DNA of 64,000 bases from Rasiella rasia (GCF_011044175.1 NZ_CP049057.1:2309501-2373500); one strand, 5' to 3'; positions 8,601-17,161 are shown, counted from the first letter of the stretch. Notes: a model not told the origin generated them from the letters alone. Made by a program: numbers and translations.

Positions 8601-9609
8601 AGATTTATCTGGTGAAACTGAAGCTTCATTTAGCTTCAATTATCACATGTACGGGGCTTCAGACATGGGAAGTATTGCATTAGAAGCAAGCACAGATGGT
8701 GCGTCTTGGACTTCAATTTGGAGTGAAACTGGGAACAAAGGAAACCAATGGAATAGCTCTAGTGTTAGCTTAAATGCATATGCCGGAGGTACAGTTCAAT
8801 TACGATTTAATCGCTTAACGGGAAGCACATGGCAAGCAGATATTGCTATTGACGGAATTTCACTAACCGCTGGTGGCGGAGGTGGCGGACCAGCACCAAC
8901 AGGATATTGTGCCTCTAATGGTAACAATACCAGCGATGAGTATATACAACGTGTACAAATAGGGAGTATAAATAATGCTTCAGGAGCTTCATCAGGTGGA
9001 TATGGAGATTATACTAGTCTTTCAACAAACTTGAGTAGTAGTAATTCTATCACCATTACACCGCTTTGGACGGGTACTATCTATTCAGAAGGATACGCCG
9101 TATTCGTTGATTGGAACCGAGATGGAGACTTTACAGATTCTGGAGAATTGGCATACAGCCGAAACGCTACTACAGCAACGCCTATAACAGGGTCGTTTAG
9201 CATACCAAGTGGAGCCTCTGCTGGAGCTACGAGAATGCGAGTTTCTATGAAGTACAACGGAATTCCAAGTGCTTGTGAGTCGTTTACCTATGGAGAGGTA
9301 GAAGATTATACAGTGGTAATCCCTGCGAGTTTTGGACCTAACGGAGGTGCCAATGCGCAAGGAGATAACAACCTTGTTGTTGCTGGCTTTACCCTATATC
9401 CAAACCCGGTAAACAGAGGGACTTTAAATGTTGAAATTTCTGAAGCAGAGCCAACAGACTATGTAATATTTAATATTATTGGTCAGCGCGTGCTTTCAGG
9501 AGACTTCAATTCTAAAATTGACGTATCTGGCTTACAGAGCGGAATGTATATGATTGAAATTAATGCAGAAGACGGCAAGAAATTTATAGACCGTTTTATA
9601 AAAGAGTAA
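5662..9609 (+). CDS. Secreted M36 (fungalysin-type) zinc metalloprotease with MAM/FN3 domains and T9SS sorting tail
   Basis: This 1315-aa protein should be exported by Sec, carried across the outer membrane by the type IX system and act on extracellular protein. A signal peptide covers residues 1-20 (cleavage before QTS). An FTP-like propeptide follows, then the M36 catalytic domain (about 230-625) with zinc ligands H423 and H427 in HEYGH and E450 in GEGWSD. Two homologous MAM-like domains (about 635-805 and 905-1075) flank a fibronectin type III domain (about 810-900); glycine runs act as linkers. A GEVEDY-type domain (about 1085-1215) precedes the C-terminal sorting domain (about 1244-1315, LYPNPVNRG...GMYMIEI). 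It stands alone, closed by a terminator. Confidence 0.96.
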   Translation: MKKFYLFAVLLGLLGSSTFAQTSVESVVQNYFNILKGESHFSEADLAQFKITDIVPSLNQNITHVYVQQMVNNVPIQYASYKLTINNGTVTYMVDQFITNTETKLATTSAAISAQEAVMKTVQNHNLIRPTLIGSRNAEGVYVFEDSRAAGAPIKVREMYQLHNNTLRLVWNVSFYQHDGQHWWNENIDATNGQVLRTEDWVITCNWGDTHETHNHDGDSMLLEELPTVEGPANFLAGESYNVYAMPKESPLDGGRTVVNDPQDLNASPYGWHDTNGANGAEYTITRGNNCWAMEDANGNNGTGYSPNGNAGLDFNFPINFNNQPSTYRDAAITNLFYWNNIMHDVYYQYGFNEASGNFQENNYGNGGLGSDSVIADAQDGSGTNNANFGTPPDGSNPRMQMFLWTTTNPQTDGDFDNGIIAHEYGHGISTRLVGGPGTNALGGSEQMGEGWSDFFGLMLTMKTGDSGGDARGIGNFALGENSNGGGIRPTPYSTNTSINGTTYADINSLAVPHGVGYAWATILWDMNWALIAQEGFDTDFYNGTGGNNIAMALVIEGLKNTANNPGFVSGRDGILQADQDLYGGQYNCLIWDVFAARGVGLNANENTNGGTNTNTDQTTSFVSGCQGPPTPEACSGTVSSYPDSESFESNFGDWSQSTQDDLDWTRDSAGTPSSNTGPASGADGSFYVYVEASSPNYPNKRAILYSPCYDLSGQNDATFNFSYHMYGAADMGSIDLEVSTDDGTSWTSIWNQTGNKGNQWNAESIDLGSYAGENNFRMRFNRVTGSTWQADIALDAFEMEGGSVADTQAPTIPTNLAVSNIADTSVTLNWNASNDNVGVTGYEVFLDGSSIGTVASNTANVTGLVAGTTYSFQVRAFDAAGNNSALSNSVNATTTGGGGGGGCTNGVATGYSESFESSIGAWTQSTADDINWTRDASGTPSSNTGPSSGSPGSFYMYVEASGSGTGYPNKRAILNSPCIDLSGETEASFSFNYHMYGASDMGSIALEASTDGASWTSIWSETGNKGNQWNSSSVSLNAYAGGTVQLRFNRLTGSTWQADIAIDGISLTAGGGGGGPAPTGYCASNGNNTSDEYIQRVQIGSINNASGASSGGYGDYTSLSTNLSSSNSITITPLWTGTIYSEGYAVFVDWNRDGDFTDSGELAYSRNATTATPITGSFSIPSGASAGATRMRVSMKYNGIPSACESFTYGEVEDYTVVIPASFGPNGGANAQGDNNLVVAGFTLYPNPVNRGTLNVEISEAEPTDYVIFNIIGQRVLSGDFNSKIDVSGLQSGMYMIEINAEDGKKFIDRFIKE

Positions 9610-9630
9610 CCACTAATTCTGTTTTATTGA

Positions 9631-9667
9631 AAACCTCACTCCTGTATTTTTGGAGTGGGGTTTTTTC
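9631..9667. terminator. Bidirectional terminator between protease and exonuclease genes
   Basis: AAACCTCACTCC (9631-9642) pairs with GGAGTGGGGTTT (9652-9663, one G-T pair). T-rich and A-rich flanks on either side let it serve both the rightward protease gene and the leftward exonuclease gene that ends at 9669. Confidence 0.85.
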
Positions 9668-9668
9668 A

Positions 9669-10382
9669 TTAGATAGACAAAACTTCATCTTCGGTTAGTA
9701 GCGATTCATTACGAAGTCGTAACACAATTTGCGCTACTGTTACCGTATCTTTTTCGCAATAAGTAACAATACGATCTATATCTTTTTCTTTGTAGTAAAC
9801 ATCGTAAACCTGACTACCGTCTATATCATCTTTTGGGGAAGGTATGCCTAATACGTGCGCCATTAATTTCAACGAAGTAAACGTTTTATAGTCACCAAAC
9901 TTCCAGAGTTCTAAAGTGTCTAAGTGTGGTACTTCCCAGGGCTTTTTTCCGAAGAGATTCAACTTAGAAGGCAACGGAATTTTGTGTATAATCATTCGTC
10001 TTGCGATATACGGAAAGTCAAATTCTTTGCCATTATGAGCACACAAAACATGTTGCGGTCTGTTAAAATGAGTTTCTAGTAGGTTTTTAAATTCTTTTAG
10101 TATGGAAATTTCCGCTCCGTGAAAACTGGTAACCCGAAATTTCCTACGTTCACCTTTAAAGGTAAAATACCCTACTGAAATACACACAATTTTACCGAAT
10201 TCTGCCCAGATACCTGCGCGGTCATAAAACTCTTCGGCAGTAAAATCTTCCTTTCGTTGGTACTTAGTTTTTTGCTCGTATAGCGTTTGCGTGGCTCCGT
10301 CTAACTCATTAAAAGTTGGTAGTTGAGGCACAGTTTCAATGTCTAGAAACAAGATGTGCTCTAGGTTAATGCGTTGTAGCAT
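9669..10382 (-). CDS. 3'-5' exonuclease of the PolB-exonuclease-like family
   Basis: This 237-aa cytoplasmic protein has the three DnaQ/PolB exonuclease signatures in order: ExoI in FLDIETVPQ (near residue 15), ExoII in CAHNGKEFDFPYI (about 120) and ExoIII in YCEKDTVTVAQ (about 210), which supply the acidic residues that hold two metal ions. The family is known as predicted 3'-5' exonuclease related to the PolB exonuclease domain (DNA_pol_B_exo2). It has no polymerase domain. It lies downstream of ogt and the serine hydrolase on the same strand, 81 bases behind the latter, so a repair-linked transcript is possible. The actual substrate is unknown. Confidence 0.9.
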   Translation of the reverse strand: MLQRINLEHILFLDIETVPQLPTFNELDGATQTLYEQKTKYQRKEDFTAEEFYDRAGIWAEFGKIVCISVGYFTFKGERRKFRVTSFHGAEISILKEFKNLLETHFNRPQHVLCAHNGKEFDFPYIARRMIIHKIPLPSKLNLFGKKPWEVPHLDTLELWKFGDYKTFTSLKLMAHVLGIPSPKDDIDGSQVYDVYYKEKDIDRIVTYCEKDTVTVAQIVLRLRNESLLTEDEVLSI

Positions 10383-10463
10383 AGTTTAATAAATAAGTAG
10401 GGAAGTTACCTAAAATTACAAAATTTTTGGGACATGAACCTTGTGGTTTTTAAAACGGAAATT

Positions 10464-11612
10464 TTAGTAATCTGATGCTAACATAGCATATACCTCTTCT
10501 ACGTAGGTGTAAAAATCGCTGCTAAAAGGCATATCACTACGGCTACCACGTTGATGCCCCAATCGAACAATGATTATGTCGTCTTCAGGAATTGTGATTA
10601 CATACTGCCCTAAAATACCACGCATAACAAAGATTTTCTTGTCGAGATGTTCACTAAGCCAAAATCCGTATCCGTATTCTGGGCTGTCGTCAAAACGGGG
10701 TTGTATACTTTTGGCAATAAAAGTAGAATCTAGTAATTGGGTGCCATTCCATTTTCCGAAATTTTTATAAAGCCTTCCGAAACGAGCGAAATCACGTGCG
10801 TTACTTGCAATACAACAATATGCTTTTACCAATCTGTTGTCTGCGTCGTCTACTTGCCAAAGTGCTGGTTGGGTGGCTCCCATAGGTTTCCAGAAGCTTT
10901 CACTAAGGTAATCTTTTAGGCTTTTACCAGTGGCTTTTTCTATAACCATGGCTAATAGTTGGGTATTTCCGCTTAAATATTTAAACGCTTTTCCTGGCGT
11001 ATCGGTTACTTCAAGACCAAGAATTGTTTCGGCCAAATCATCGTCGTAATAAGATCTTGCAGTAATACTAAAAGGGCTGGTATAACTCTCCTCCCAATTT
11101 AAACCACTAGCCATAGAAGAGAGGTCGCCAACTGTAAGTTCAGTATTCTCAAATTTTGTAATAAAATCGCCAACAGGTTGATTCAGACTAGAAATATGAC
11201 CATCTTTAATCGCTTTTCCTAAAAGTGCCGATGTAATGGACTTCGCCATAGAGAAAGAATTAGTTTGCGATCCTACACCGTAGCCATCCGCGTACATCTC
11301 ATGCCAAATACTGTCACTTTTAATAATAAGAAATGCTACTGTACCATATGTTTGGTGGGTGCTTTCGAGCCTCTCGGTAGATTTTGCCTTATTAAACTCT
11401 TTATGAACAGGCCAAGCTTGAGGTTGCAGACTGGCTGGAATAGTTTCATTATCAAAATACGTATGATCGTCTATAAACGCTGTGGTATGCCCAGTAAGAT
11501 ATACTACACGAATTCCTTTTAAGATATAATCGTAATCTGTTAGGTATGAAAGGACTATTAAGAACATTAAAATTCCAAGAAACCATTTAAAAAAACGTTT
11601 GATATACTTCAT
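10464..11612 (-). CDS. Membrane-anchored serine hydrolase (class C beta-lactamase/penicillin-binding fold)
   Basis: The 382-aa protein starts with a basic segment and one membrane helix (about residues 9-27) and then has a beta-lactamase-related domain facing the periplasm. The nucleophile motif is S121-M-A-K124 in NSFSMAKS. YLSGNTQ fits the Tyr-containing second motif, and GHQRG near the C-terminus stands in for the KTG/HxG motif. The family includes esterases, D-aminopeptidases and transpeptidase-like enzymes, so a true beta-lactamase role should not be assumed. It starts nine bases after the ogt stop codon, which indicates co-transcription. Confidence 0.85.
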   Translation of the reverse strand: MKYIKRFFKWFLGILMFLIVLSYLTDYDYILKGIRVVYLTGHTTAFIDDHTYFDNETIPASLQPQAWPVHKEFNKAKSTERLESTHQTYGTVAFLIIKSDSIWHEMYADGYGVGSQTNSFSMAKSITSALLGKAIKDGHISSLNQPVGDFITKFENTELTVGDLSSMASGLNWEESYTSPFSITARSYYDDDLAETILGLEVTDTPGKAFKYLSGNTQLLAMVIEKATGKSLKDYLSESFWKPMGATQPALWQVDDADNRLVKAYCCIASNARDFARFGRLYKNFGKWNGTQLLDSTFIAKSIQPRFDDSPEYGYGFWLSEHLDKKIFVMRGILGQYVITIPEDDIIIVRLGHQRGSRSDMPFSSDFYTYVEEVYAMLASDY

Positions 11613-11621
11613 AAATTACAA

Positions 11622-12095
11622 TTAAAATAAACTCCCTTGAGTCACTGGACTTTCGTGGTCTAATAACCACTTTTTTCGATGCAAACCTCCCGCATAGCCC
11701 GTTAAAGAGCCATCGCTGCCAATTACACGATGACAAGGTACTACAATAGCTACCGGGTTTTTACCGTTGGCAGAAGCTGCGGCACGAATTACTTTAGGGT
11801 CACCTAATTGATTTGCCATCTGCTGATAAGACGTAGTTTTTCCGAAAGGTATAGATAATAGTTCGTTCCATACTTTCTTCTGAAAATCGGTGCCTTGTGG
11901 GTTTAGTTGAAAGCTAAATTGTGTTCTTGTTTTACTGAAATATTCTTCTAACTCTCGCACTGCAATTTGTAGTGATTTTGGAACACTTTTATGATCCAAC
12001 TCAGTTTCATCTAGAAACGAAATAGCAGATACCCCGTTACTATCGCCCTTTATTTCGAGCATTCCGATTGGGGTTTGTAAATGTGCAATTTCCAT
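11622..12095 (-). CDS. ogt: Methylated-DNA--protein-cysteine methyltransferase
   Basis: This 157-aa suicide repair protein moves the alkyl group from O6-alkylguanine (and O4-alkylthymine) in DNA to its own cysteine. The active site PCHRVIG places the acceptor at C121. The helix-turn-helix arginine finger region (GDPKVIRAAASANGKNP) and the YAGGLHRKKWLLDHE tail are standard. It is Ogt-sized and lacks the Ada N-terminal domain. The gene leads a leftward pair with the serine hydrolase. An 18-base palindrome lies 11 bases upstream of the start codon and could be an operator. Confidence 0.96.
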   Translation of the reverse strand: MEIAHLQTPIGMLEIKGDSNGVSAISFLDETELDHKSVPKSLQIAVRELEEYFSKTRTQFSFQLNPQGTDFQKKVWNELLSIPFGKTTSYQQMANQLGDPKVIRAAASANGKNPVAIVVPCHRVIGSDGSLTGYAGGLHRKKWLLDHESPVTQGSLF

Positions 12096-12105
12096 GATTG
12101 CTAAA

Positions 12106-12123
12106 TTACGTGTTTACACGTAA
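12106..12123. promoter_or_regulatory. 18-base inverted repeat before ogt
   Basis: TTACGTGTTTACACGTAA has perfect 8-base arms around a two-base centre. It ends 11 bases before the ogt start codon, within the gap shared with the divergent hybrid kinase at 12210. Its position suits a repressor site, but it could also be a 5'-UTR hairpin. The binding factor is unknown. Confidence 0.5.
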
Positions 12124-12209
12124 ATTCTATCAAAAAATGACCGCTTCGCTACAAATACTTTGAATTGCAGTAGATTATGCCTAGATTGCCATCCCCTTAA
12201 ATCTATAAC

Positions 12210-14450
12210 ATGAAGCGATTTTTACCTACATTCTTCGTTTTAATGTGCATGGTATTACCTGCGCAAGCACAAGATAAAACACCTATTTCTAAAGATAGCT
12301 TGGAGGTTCTACTTCAGACCTGTAGAGATTATTATTACTCACATAATTATGCCAAAACCATCGAGGTTGGTACGGTACTTATTGAAGAGGCGACATATGC
12401 CAAGAACCATTATTATGCGTTTCGCGGATATACAGAACTAGGGCATATGTATAGTTGGGTTTTAAAAGACAGTGTGAAAGGAAGCTACAATGGTAACAAA
12501 GCACTAGAACACGCTCTGTTGTCTAAAGAAGATAGCCTCATTGCTTGGGCGTATACTTCTTTTGGAAACAAAATTGGGGAGACAGGGGGGACTAACGCAG
12601 AGAAGGCAATTGGCTATTACAAAAAGGCAATCGACATTCGTAAGAAAAAAGAAGGTGGCGACATTAAAAATATTATTGAGTATATGAATATTGGCTGGGT
12701 CTATGTAGACCTAAACAAGCCAGACAAGGCCTACCCATATCTGAAAAAAACAAAAGAGCTAACCAAAATTGAAGAACAAAGCCCGCTGCTACTCCTAAAT
12801 CTTGATATTCAATTTGCACGGTATCATCTTTTGCGAAACGAGTACCAAAAGGCAATACTTCTATTAACTGAAGTAGCAAATACAGCAAAGGAGAAGGACT
12901 ATATTATTCAAGGCTCTGAAAGTAATATGTATTTGGCGCAGGCGTACGAAGCCGCAGGGTATTTCAAGCAAGCCAATGCGGCACTAAAAGAAGAACGACT
13001 TTATAAAGACCGAATTTTTGCTTCTGGTCAACAAGCGGCGATCGAAGAAGCGAGCGCTAAATTAGCACTCAAAAATTACCAGAAAGATGTAGTACGAGCA
13101 GAACAAGAAAAAAACCTTTCAGAAGCACTGGCAGAAAAGTCTAAAGATTTAAATATCATCATGGTAGTGGTTTCTGTTGCGCTACTCATTGCTTTTGTCA
13201 TTATTTTTATGCTTTCGAAGGCACGTAAACGAAACATAATTAAATTACGAGAAACCAATGTAGAACTTACAACAGCCAAAGAAGAGGCAGAGAAATTAAG
13301 TCGACTTAAAACACAATTTTTCTCTACAGTAAGTCACGAATTAAGAACACCGCTCTATGGCGTAATTGGCCTGTCTTCCTTACTCTTAGAAGACAAAAAA
13401 TTAAAGTCGCACCAAAACGACTTAGAGTCTCTTAAGTTTTCGGCAGATTATCTTTTAGCGCTTATTAATGATGTTTTAACGCTTAACAAAATGGATGCTA
13501 ATGGGCTGGCATTGGTGAGCACTCCTTTTCAGCTTACTACCTTGCTCAATAATATTGTGCGATCGTTTGCTTTTAGCTTACAACAGCATAACAATCAATT
13601 ACATTTAACAGTAGACGAGCGTTTACCTAATCAGTTTTTAGGCGATTCGGTGCGACTCTCTCAAATTTTGATGAATCTGGTAGGGAATGCTGTGAAATTT
13701 AATGAAAACGGAAATATATGGCTGTCTATCAACCTAATATCTGCAAACGAAGACGGAAGTCATACCATAGAGTTTGTAGTAAAGGATGATGGTATTGGTG
13801 TTCCTAAAGAAAAACAGGAAGAAATTTTCAATGAATTTTCTCAAGTAGAAAACAAAAATTATAACTATCAAGGTACAGGTCTTGGCTTACCAATTGTTAT
13901 GAAATTACTTCAGCTTTTTGATAGCAAAGTACATTTAGAAAGTGATTTGGGTGAAGGGGCAACCTTTTCGTTTCAACTGAAATTGAATGAATTAAAAACA
14001 GAGCAGATACAGGAACTAAGCGAAATCACCACAGAAGATCTTATTTCCGAAGAACACCTATTCGAAAATCTGCACGTTCTTGTGGTAGATGACAATAAGA
14101 TTAACCAAAAAATCACTCAAAAAATCCTTGAGAGTAAACATTTTACCTGTAGTCTGGCAAACGACGGCGTGGAAGCGGTAGAAAAAGTAAAAGACAATGA
14201 ATACGACCTAATACTTATGGATATTCATATGCCTAAAATGAACGGGATAGAAGCCACAGAGGCAATTAGAGTATTTAACAAGAACATCCCTATTGTAGCG
14301 CTTACGGCAGTAGAAGTAGACGAAATACGAAAGCAAATTATTGGGTGTGGCATGAACGATATTATTCTAAAGCCCTATGATGTATCTCAGTTTACCAACA
14401 CTATTTTACGTAACTTGAGTATGTTGCCCAACCTTTCAAAAACAGTCTAA
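12210..14450 (+). CDS. Hybrid sensor histidine kinase/response regulator with TPR sensor
   Basis: This 746-aa two-component protein starts with a signal peptide (about 1-20). A periplasmic TPR-like helical region (about 35-300) follows, then one membrane helix (about 312-335) and a coiled linker. The HisKA domain has H376 in SHELRTPLYG. The HATPase domain has NLVGNAVKFNE, DDGIGVP and GTGLGL. A C-terminal receiver has acidic pair D627/D628, phosphoacceptor D671 in LILMDIHMPKMNG, and a KPYD lysine. There is no DNA-binding domain, so output would pass through phosphotransfer. It overlaps the convergent CNNM gene by four bases. The ligand is unknown. Confidence 0.94.
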   Translation: MKRFLPTFFVLMCMVLPAQAQDKTPISKDSLEVLLQTCRDYYYSHNYAKTIEVGTVLIEEATYAKNHYYAFRGYTELGHMYSWVLKDSVKGSYNGNKALEHALLSKEDSLIAWAYTSFGNKIGETGGTNAEKAIGYYKKAIDIRKKKEGGDIKNIIEYMNIGWVYVDLNKPDKAYPYLKKTKELTKIEEQSPLLLLNLDIQFARYHLLRNEYQKAILLLTEVANTAKEKDYIIQGSESNMYLAQAYEAAGYFKQANAALKEERLYKDRIFASGQQAAIEEASAKLALKNYQKDVVRAEQEKNLSEALAEKSKDLNIIMVVVSVALLIAFVIIFMLSKARKRNIIKLRETNVELTTAKEEAEKLSRLKTQFFSTVSHELRTPLYGVIGLSSLLLEDKKLKSHQNDLESLKFSADYLLALINDVLTLNKMDANGLALVSTPFQLTTLLNNIVRSFAFSLQQHNNQLHLTVDERLPNQFLGDSVRLSQILMNLVGNAVKFNENGNIWLSINLISANEDGSHTIEFVVKDDGIGVPKEKQEEIFNEFSQVENKNYNYQGTGLGLPIVMKLLQLFDSKVHLESDLGEGATFSFQLKLNELKTEQIQELSEITTEDLISEEHLFENLHVLVVDDNKINQKITQKILESKHFTCSLANDGVEAVEKVKDNEYDLILMDIHMPKMNGIEATEAIRVFNKNIPIVALTAVEVDEIRKQIIGCGMNDIILKPYDVSQFTNTILRNLSMLPNLSKTV

Positions 14451-15535
14451 TCTTCGTTTTCAGGCTCTTGCAGTTGAATTCCCATGCGTTTTGCACGACG
14501 TTCCCAATTTTTTCTGGCAGCGATTTGCATATCTTCTATGGTGTCGCTCTCGTCCATGATTTCTAAGCCCAGCAAGGTTTCAATAATATCTTCCATAGTA
14601 ACAATACCTATTGTATTTCCGAAGTCATCTACCACTAAGGCAATATGCGCACGTTGTTTAACGAATGTTTCAAAAAGTTCAGGGATTGGTTTTTCAGCTC
14701 TCACAATAGAAATTTCACGCTTTAAATCACCTAAGGTCTTATTACCATGGTCTTCTACCAATTCTTCAAGAATATCATCTTTTAGAACAAAACCTGTTAT
14801 GTTGTGAGTTTTGTCTTTATAAACTGGAATACGTGAGAACGTAATACTTTTGTGATTTTCACGAAAGGAATGTAAGTCTACAGATTCGTCTTCCATGATT
14901 ACTACTGGAAATGGAGTCATTACATTTTTAGCTTGGATAGACTTAAACACCAACAGATTTTTAATCACAGCGCTTTCATTCTCCTCAAAAACACCTTCTT
15001 GTTCTGCCGCATCTGTAATGGCTAAAAATTCTTCACGGCTCATAGTGCTTACATGTGCCGATTTACCAATAAGTTTTGTGGTTAACGTTAACAACCATAA
15101 AATACCAGTGTATTTCAGCGGAAACATTATAGCATTAAGCGATATAGCGGTAAAAGAACCTAGCTTCTGCCAGTATGTTGCGCCAATTGTTTTTGGAATA
15201 ATTTCTGAAACAATTAGAATAAGTAACGTCATGATTGCCGAAACAATACCCACCATATTAATACCCCAAATTTCAAATTTATAAGGGAGCTTCTCTGCTT
15301 GCACACCAACAAGAATGGCGCCAACAGTGTGGGCAATGGTATTAATGGTTAAAATTGCAATAAGAGGTTTGTCTATGTCTTTTTTGAGACGTCCTAAGGT
15401 GGCAGCATAGCCTTTACCTTCAGAGGCTTTCATTTTAATAAATGTTGGCGTAAAACTTAATAACGCTGCTTCAAGGATAGAACAGAGAAACGAAAAAAAG
15501 ATTGAAAGTACTGCGTAGAGTATTAGTAACCCCAT
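14447..15535 (-). CDS. CNNM-domain/CBS-domain membrane protein (hemolysin C/CorC family)
   Basis: This 362-aa protein has an N-terminal CNNM transmembrane domain (about residues 1-165, with several hydrophobic helices and IIPKTIGATYWQ), then a paired CBS (Bateman) module (about 205-330, with IPVYKDKTHNITG and DDFGNTIGIVTMEDIIE). Family members transport or regulate Mg2+ and other divalent ions in the inner membrane. It lacks the extra CorC_HlyC domain usual at the C-terminus of longer members, ending with a short basic/acidic tail instead. It converges on the hybrid kinase gene with a four-base overlap. The ion handled is not determined. Confidence 0.9.
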   Translation of the reverse strand: MGLLILYAVLSIFFSFLCSILEAALLSFTPTFIKMKASEGKGYAATLGRLKKDIDKPLIAILTINTIAHTVGAILVGVQAEKLPYKFEIWGINMVGIVSAIMTLLILIVSEIIPKTIGATYWQKLGSFTAISLNAIMFPLKYTGILWLLTLTTKLIGKSAHVSTMSREEFLAITDAAEQEGVFEENESAVIKNLLVFKSIQAKNVMTPFPVVIMEDESVDLHSFRENHKSITFSRIPVYKDKTHNITGFVLKDDILEELVEDHGNKTLGDLKREISIVRAEKPIPELFETFVKQRAHIALVVDDFGNTIGIVTMEDIIETLLGLEIMDESDTIEDMQIAARKNWERRAKRMGIQLQEPENED

Positions 15536-15635
15536 AAAAATGTTTTTTTAATAAGAGAACCTATTATTTAGGTTTTATCTAGTAAAGATATCTGAAATTA
15601 TGCAATTACATAATCAGAACTAATTCTTGACAAAA

Positions 15636-15657
15636 GTAACAGAACCAATTCTGTTAC
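15636..15657 (-). terminator. Hairpin at the end of the hemB-dinB transcript
   Basis: GTAACAGAA (15636-15644) and TTCTGTTAC (15649-15657) form a perfect 9-base stem with a four-base loop. It includes the DinB stop codon, and on the minus strand it is followed by a short TTTT. The T-run is weak, so termination is likely but not certain. Confidence 0.55.
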
Positions 15658-16166
15658 CAACCAGAATAACTAGGTGGTTTTATATCATTCAGGTTAAGAT
15701 ACACAATTAATTGTCCACGATGGTGCGTTACATGATCGTGAAGCAAATTTAATATTTGTAGTTTGCTTTTAGGTCCAGCAAAAAAATCTACAGTATCTGC
15801 TAGCGATTCGTCTGGCGCCATTGTTACAATAGCAGCAGCGTTGTTAAAAGCTTCTAGCAGAAGCGCAATGGTTTCTGCCTTGGTTGTGGGAAGTTCGGTT
15901 TTCTCACGTTTAAATTCAGTATCGGTGAAGTAACTAGTACTTAGCCAATCCATATTGCCTTTAATATGCAGTAATTGCTCTTTAAAGCTCATCTGGCGTT
16001 CGGTAGGTTTAAAATCAAAATGTTCCTCAGGCATGGCTTCGGCTATACCTACGAGGTAGTTTTTACTATTTTCCCATTTTTCAAGCCAGGCTCCTTTTGA
16101 GGTAGTTTCTTGAGCTACCACACAAGTAGAAATTAGTAAAACACAAATAAATACAATATTTTTCAT
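15654..16166 (-). CDS. Exported DinB-family protein
   Basis: This 170-aa protein has a signal peptide (about 1-18, ending VVAQ) and a DinB four-helix domain. The three metal-binding histidines of the family are visible: one in LLHIKGN (about residue 68) and the others in HDHVTHHRGQ (about 145). DinB/YfiT relatives are often thiol-dependent transferases or hydrolases, but most are of unknown function. It starts five bases after hemB and is probably co-transcribed with it. No functional link to heme synthesis is evident beyond position. The export signal is unusual, since many DinB proteins are cytoplasmic. Confidence 0.85.
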   Translation of the reverse strand: MKNIVFICVLLISTCVVAQETTSKGAWLEKWENSKNYLVGIAEAMPEEHFDFKPTERQMSFKEQLLHIKGNMDWLSTSYFTDTEFKREKTELPTTKAETIALLLEAFNNAAAIVTMAPDESLADTVDFFAGPKSKLQILNLLHDHVTHHRGQLIVYLNLNDIKPPSYSGW

Positions 16167-16171
16167 GCTAA

Positions 16172-17161
16172 CTAAGAAATTAGTTTTACAACGTCTTTTG
16201 CAAAATAGCTGGCTATGATGGTTGCGCCGGCTCTTTTAATTGAAGTAATTTGCTCGAGCATTACAGTATCATGATCTAACCATCCTTTTTCTGCAGCCGC
16301 TTTCAGCATTGCATATTCTCCGCTTACTTGGTATACCGCCACTGGCACATCTACCACATCGCGTATGTCTCGTACAATGTCTAAATAGCAAAGCCCTGGT
16401 TTTACCATCACAATATCGGCGCCTTCTTCAATATCCATGAGTGTCTCTTTAATGGCTTCATCCCTGTTGGCAGGATCCATTTGGTAGGTGCTCTTGTCTT
16501 TAGGCACATCTTTCATGTTAACAGGAGCGCTGTCTAACGCATCTCTAAATGGCCCGTAGAACGCAGAAGCATATTTCGCACTATAACTCATGATACCCGT
16601 ATCATGAAAGCCTTCAGTCTCTAGCAACTCTCTTATGGCAAGAATACGCCCATCCATCATATCGCTTGGCGCTACAAAATCGGCACCCGCTTTGGCATGA
16701 CTCAAGGACATTTCAGCTAAAATAGCATTGGTGTCATCGTTTATAATTTTTCCATTAGAAACTACACCATCATGACCGTAACTTGAATACGGATCCATGG
16801 CTACATCTGTCATTACCAACATCTGCGGACAAGCGTCTTTTATGGTCTTGATAGCTCGTTGCATTAAACCATCGGGGTTTACTGCTTCGGTTCCTTTGTT
16901 GTCTTTAAGCGCATCGGATACTTTTACAAATAACAGTACTCCCTTTAAACCTAAAGACCAAAGCTCTTTTATTTCTGCTTTCAGCAAATCTAAGCTATAG
17001 CGATAATAGCCAGGCATAGATGCAATTTCTTCTTTTACAGCGGTGCCTTCAACAACAAAAAGCGGCACTAAAAAATCGTTTGGGGAGATACTAGTTTCTC
17101 GTACCAAACTACGTATGGCTTCGTTTTGCCTAAGTCTGCGGTTTCTGCGAAGTGGGTACAT
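16172..17161 (-). CDS. hemB: Delta-aminolevulinic acid dehydratase (porphobilinogen synthase)
   Basis: HemB (329 aa) condenses two 5-aminolevulinate molecules into porphobilinogen in the cytoplasm, the second committed step of heme synthesis. The two active-site lysines are K196 in YSAKYAS and K254 in MVKPG. The metal-site loop reads DVAMDPYSSYGHDG (D119, D123, D131) instead of the three-cysteine zinc motif, so the enzyme should be of the magnesium-type, zinc-independent class. It is the first gene of a leftward pair with dinB. Its start codon is only 21 bases from the likely start of the divergent helicase, and a -7 type element for it lies inside the helicase reading frame. Confidence 0.97.
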   Translation of the reverse strand: MYPLRRNRRLRQNEAIRSLVRETSISPNDFLVPLFVVEGTAVKEEIASMPGYYRYSLDLLKAEIKELWSLGLKGVLLFVKVSDALKDNKGTEAVNPDGLMQRAIKTIKDACPQMLVMTDVAMDPYSSYGHDGVVSNGKIINDDTNAILAEMSLSHAKAGADFVAPSDMMDGRILAIRELLETEGFHDTGIMSYSAKYASAFYGPFRDALDSAPVNMKDVPKDKSTYQMDPANRDEAIKETLMDIEEGADIVMVKPGLCYLDIVRDIRDVVDVPVAVYQVSGEYAMLKAAAEKGWLDHDTVMLEQITSIKRAGATIIASYFAKDVVKLIS

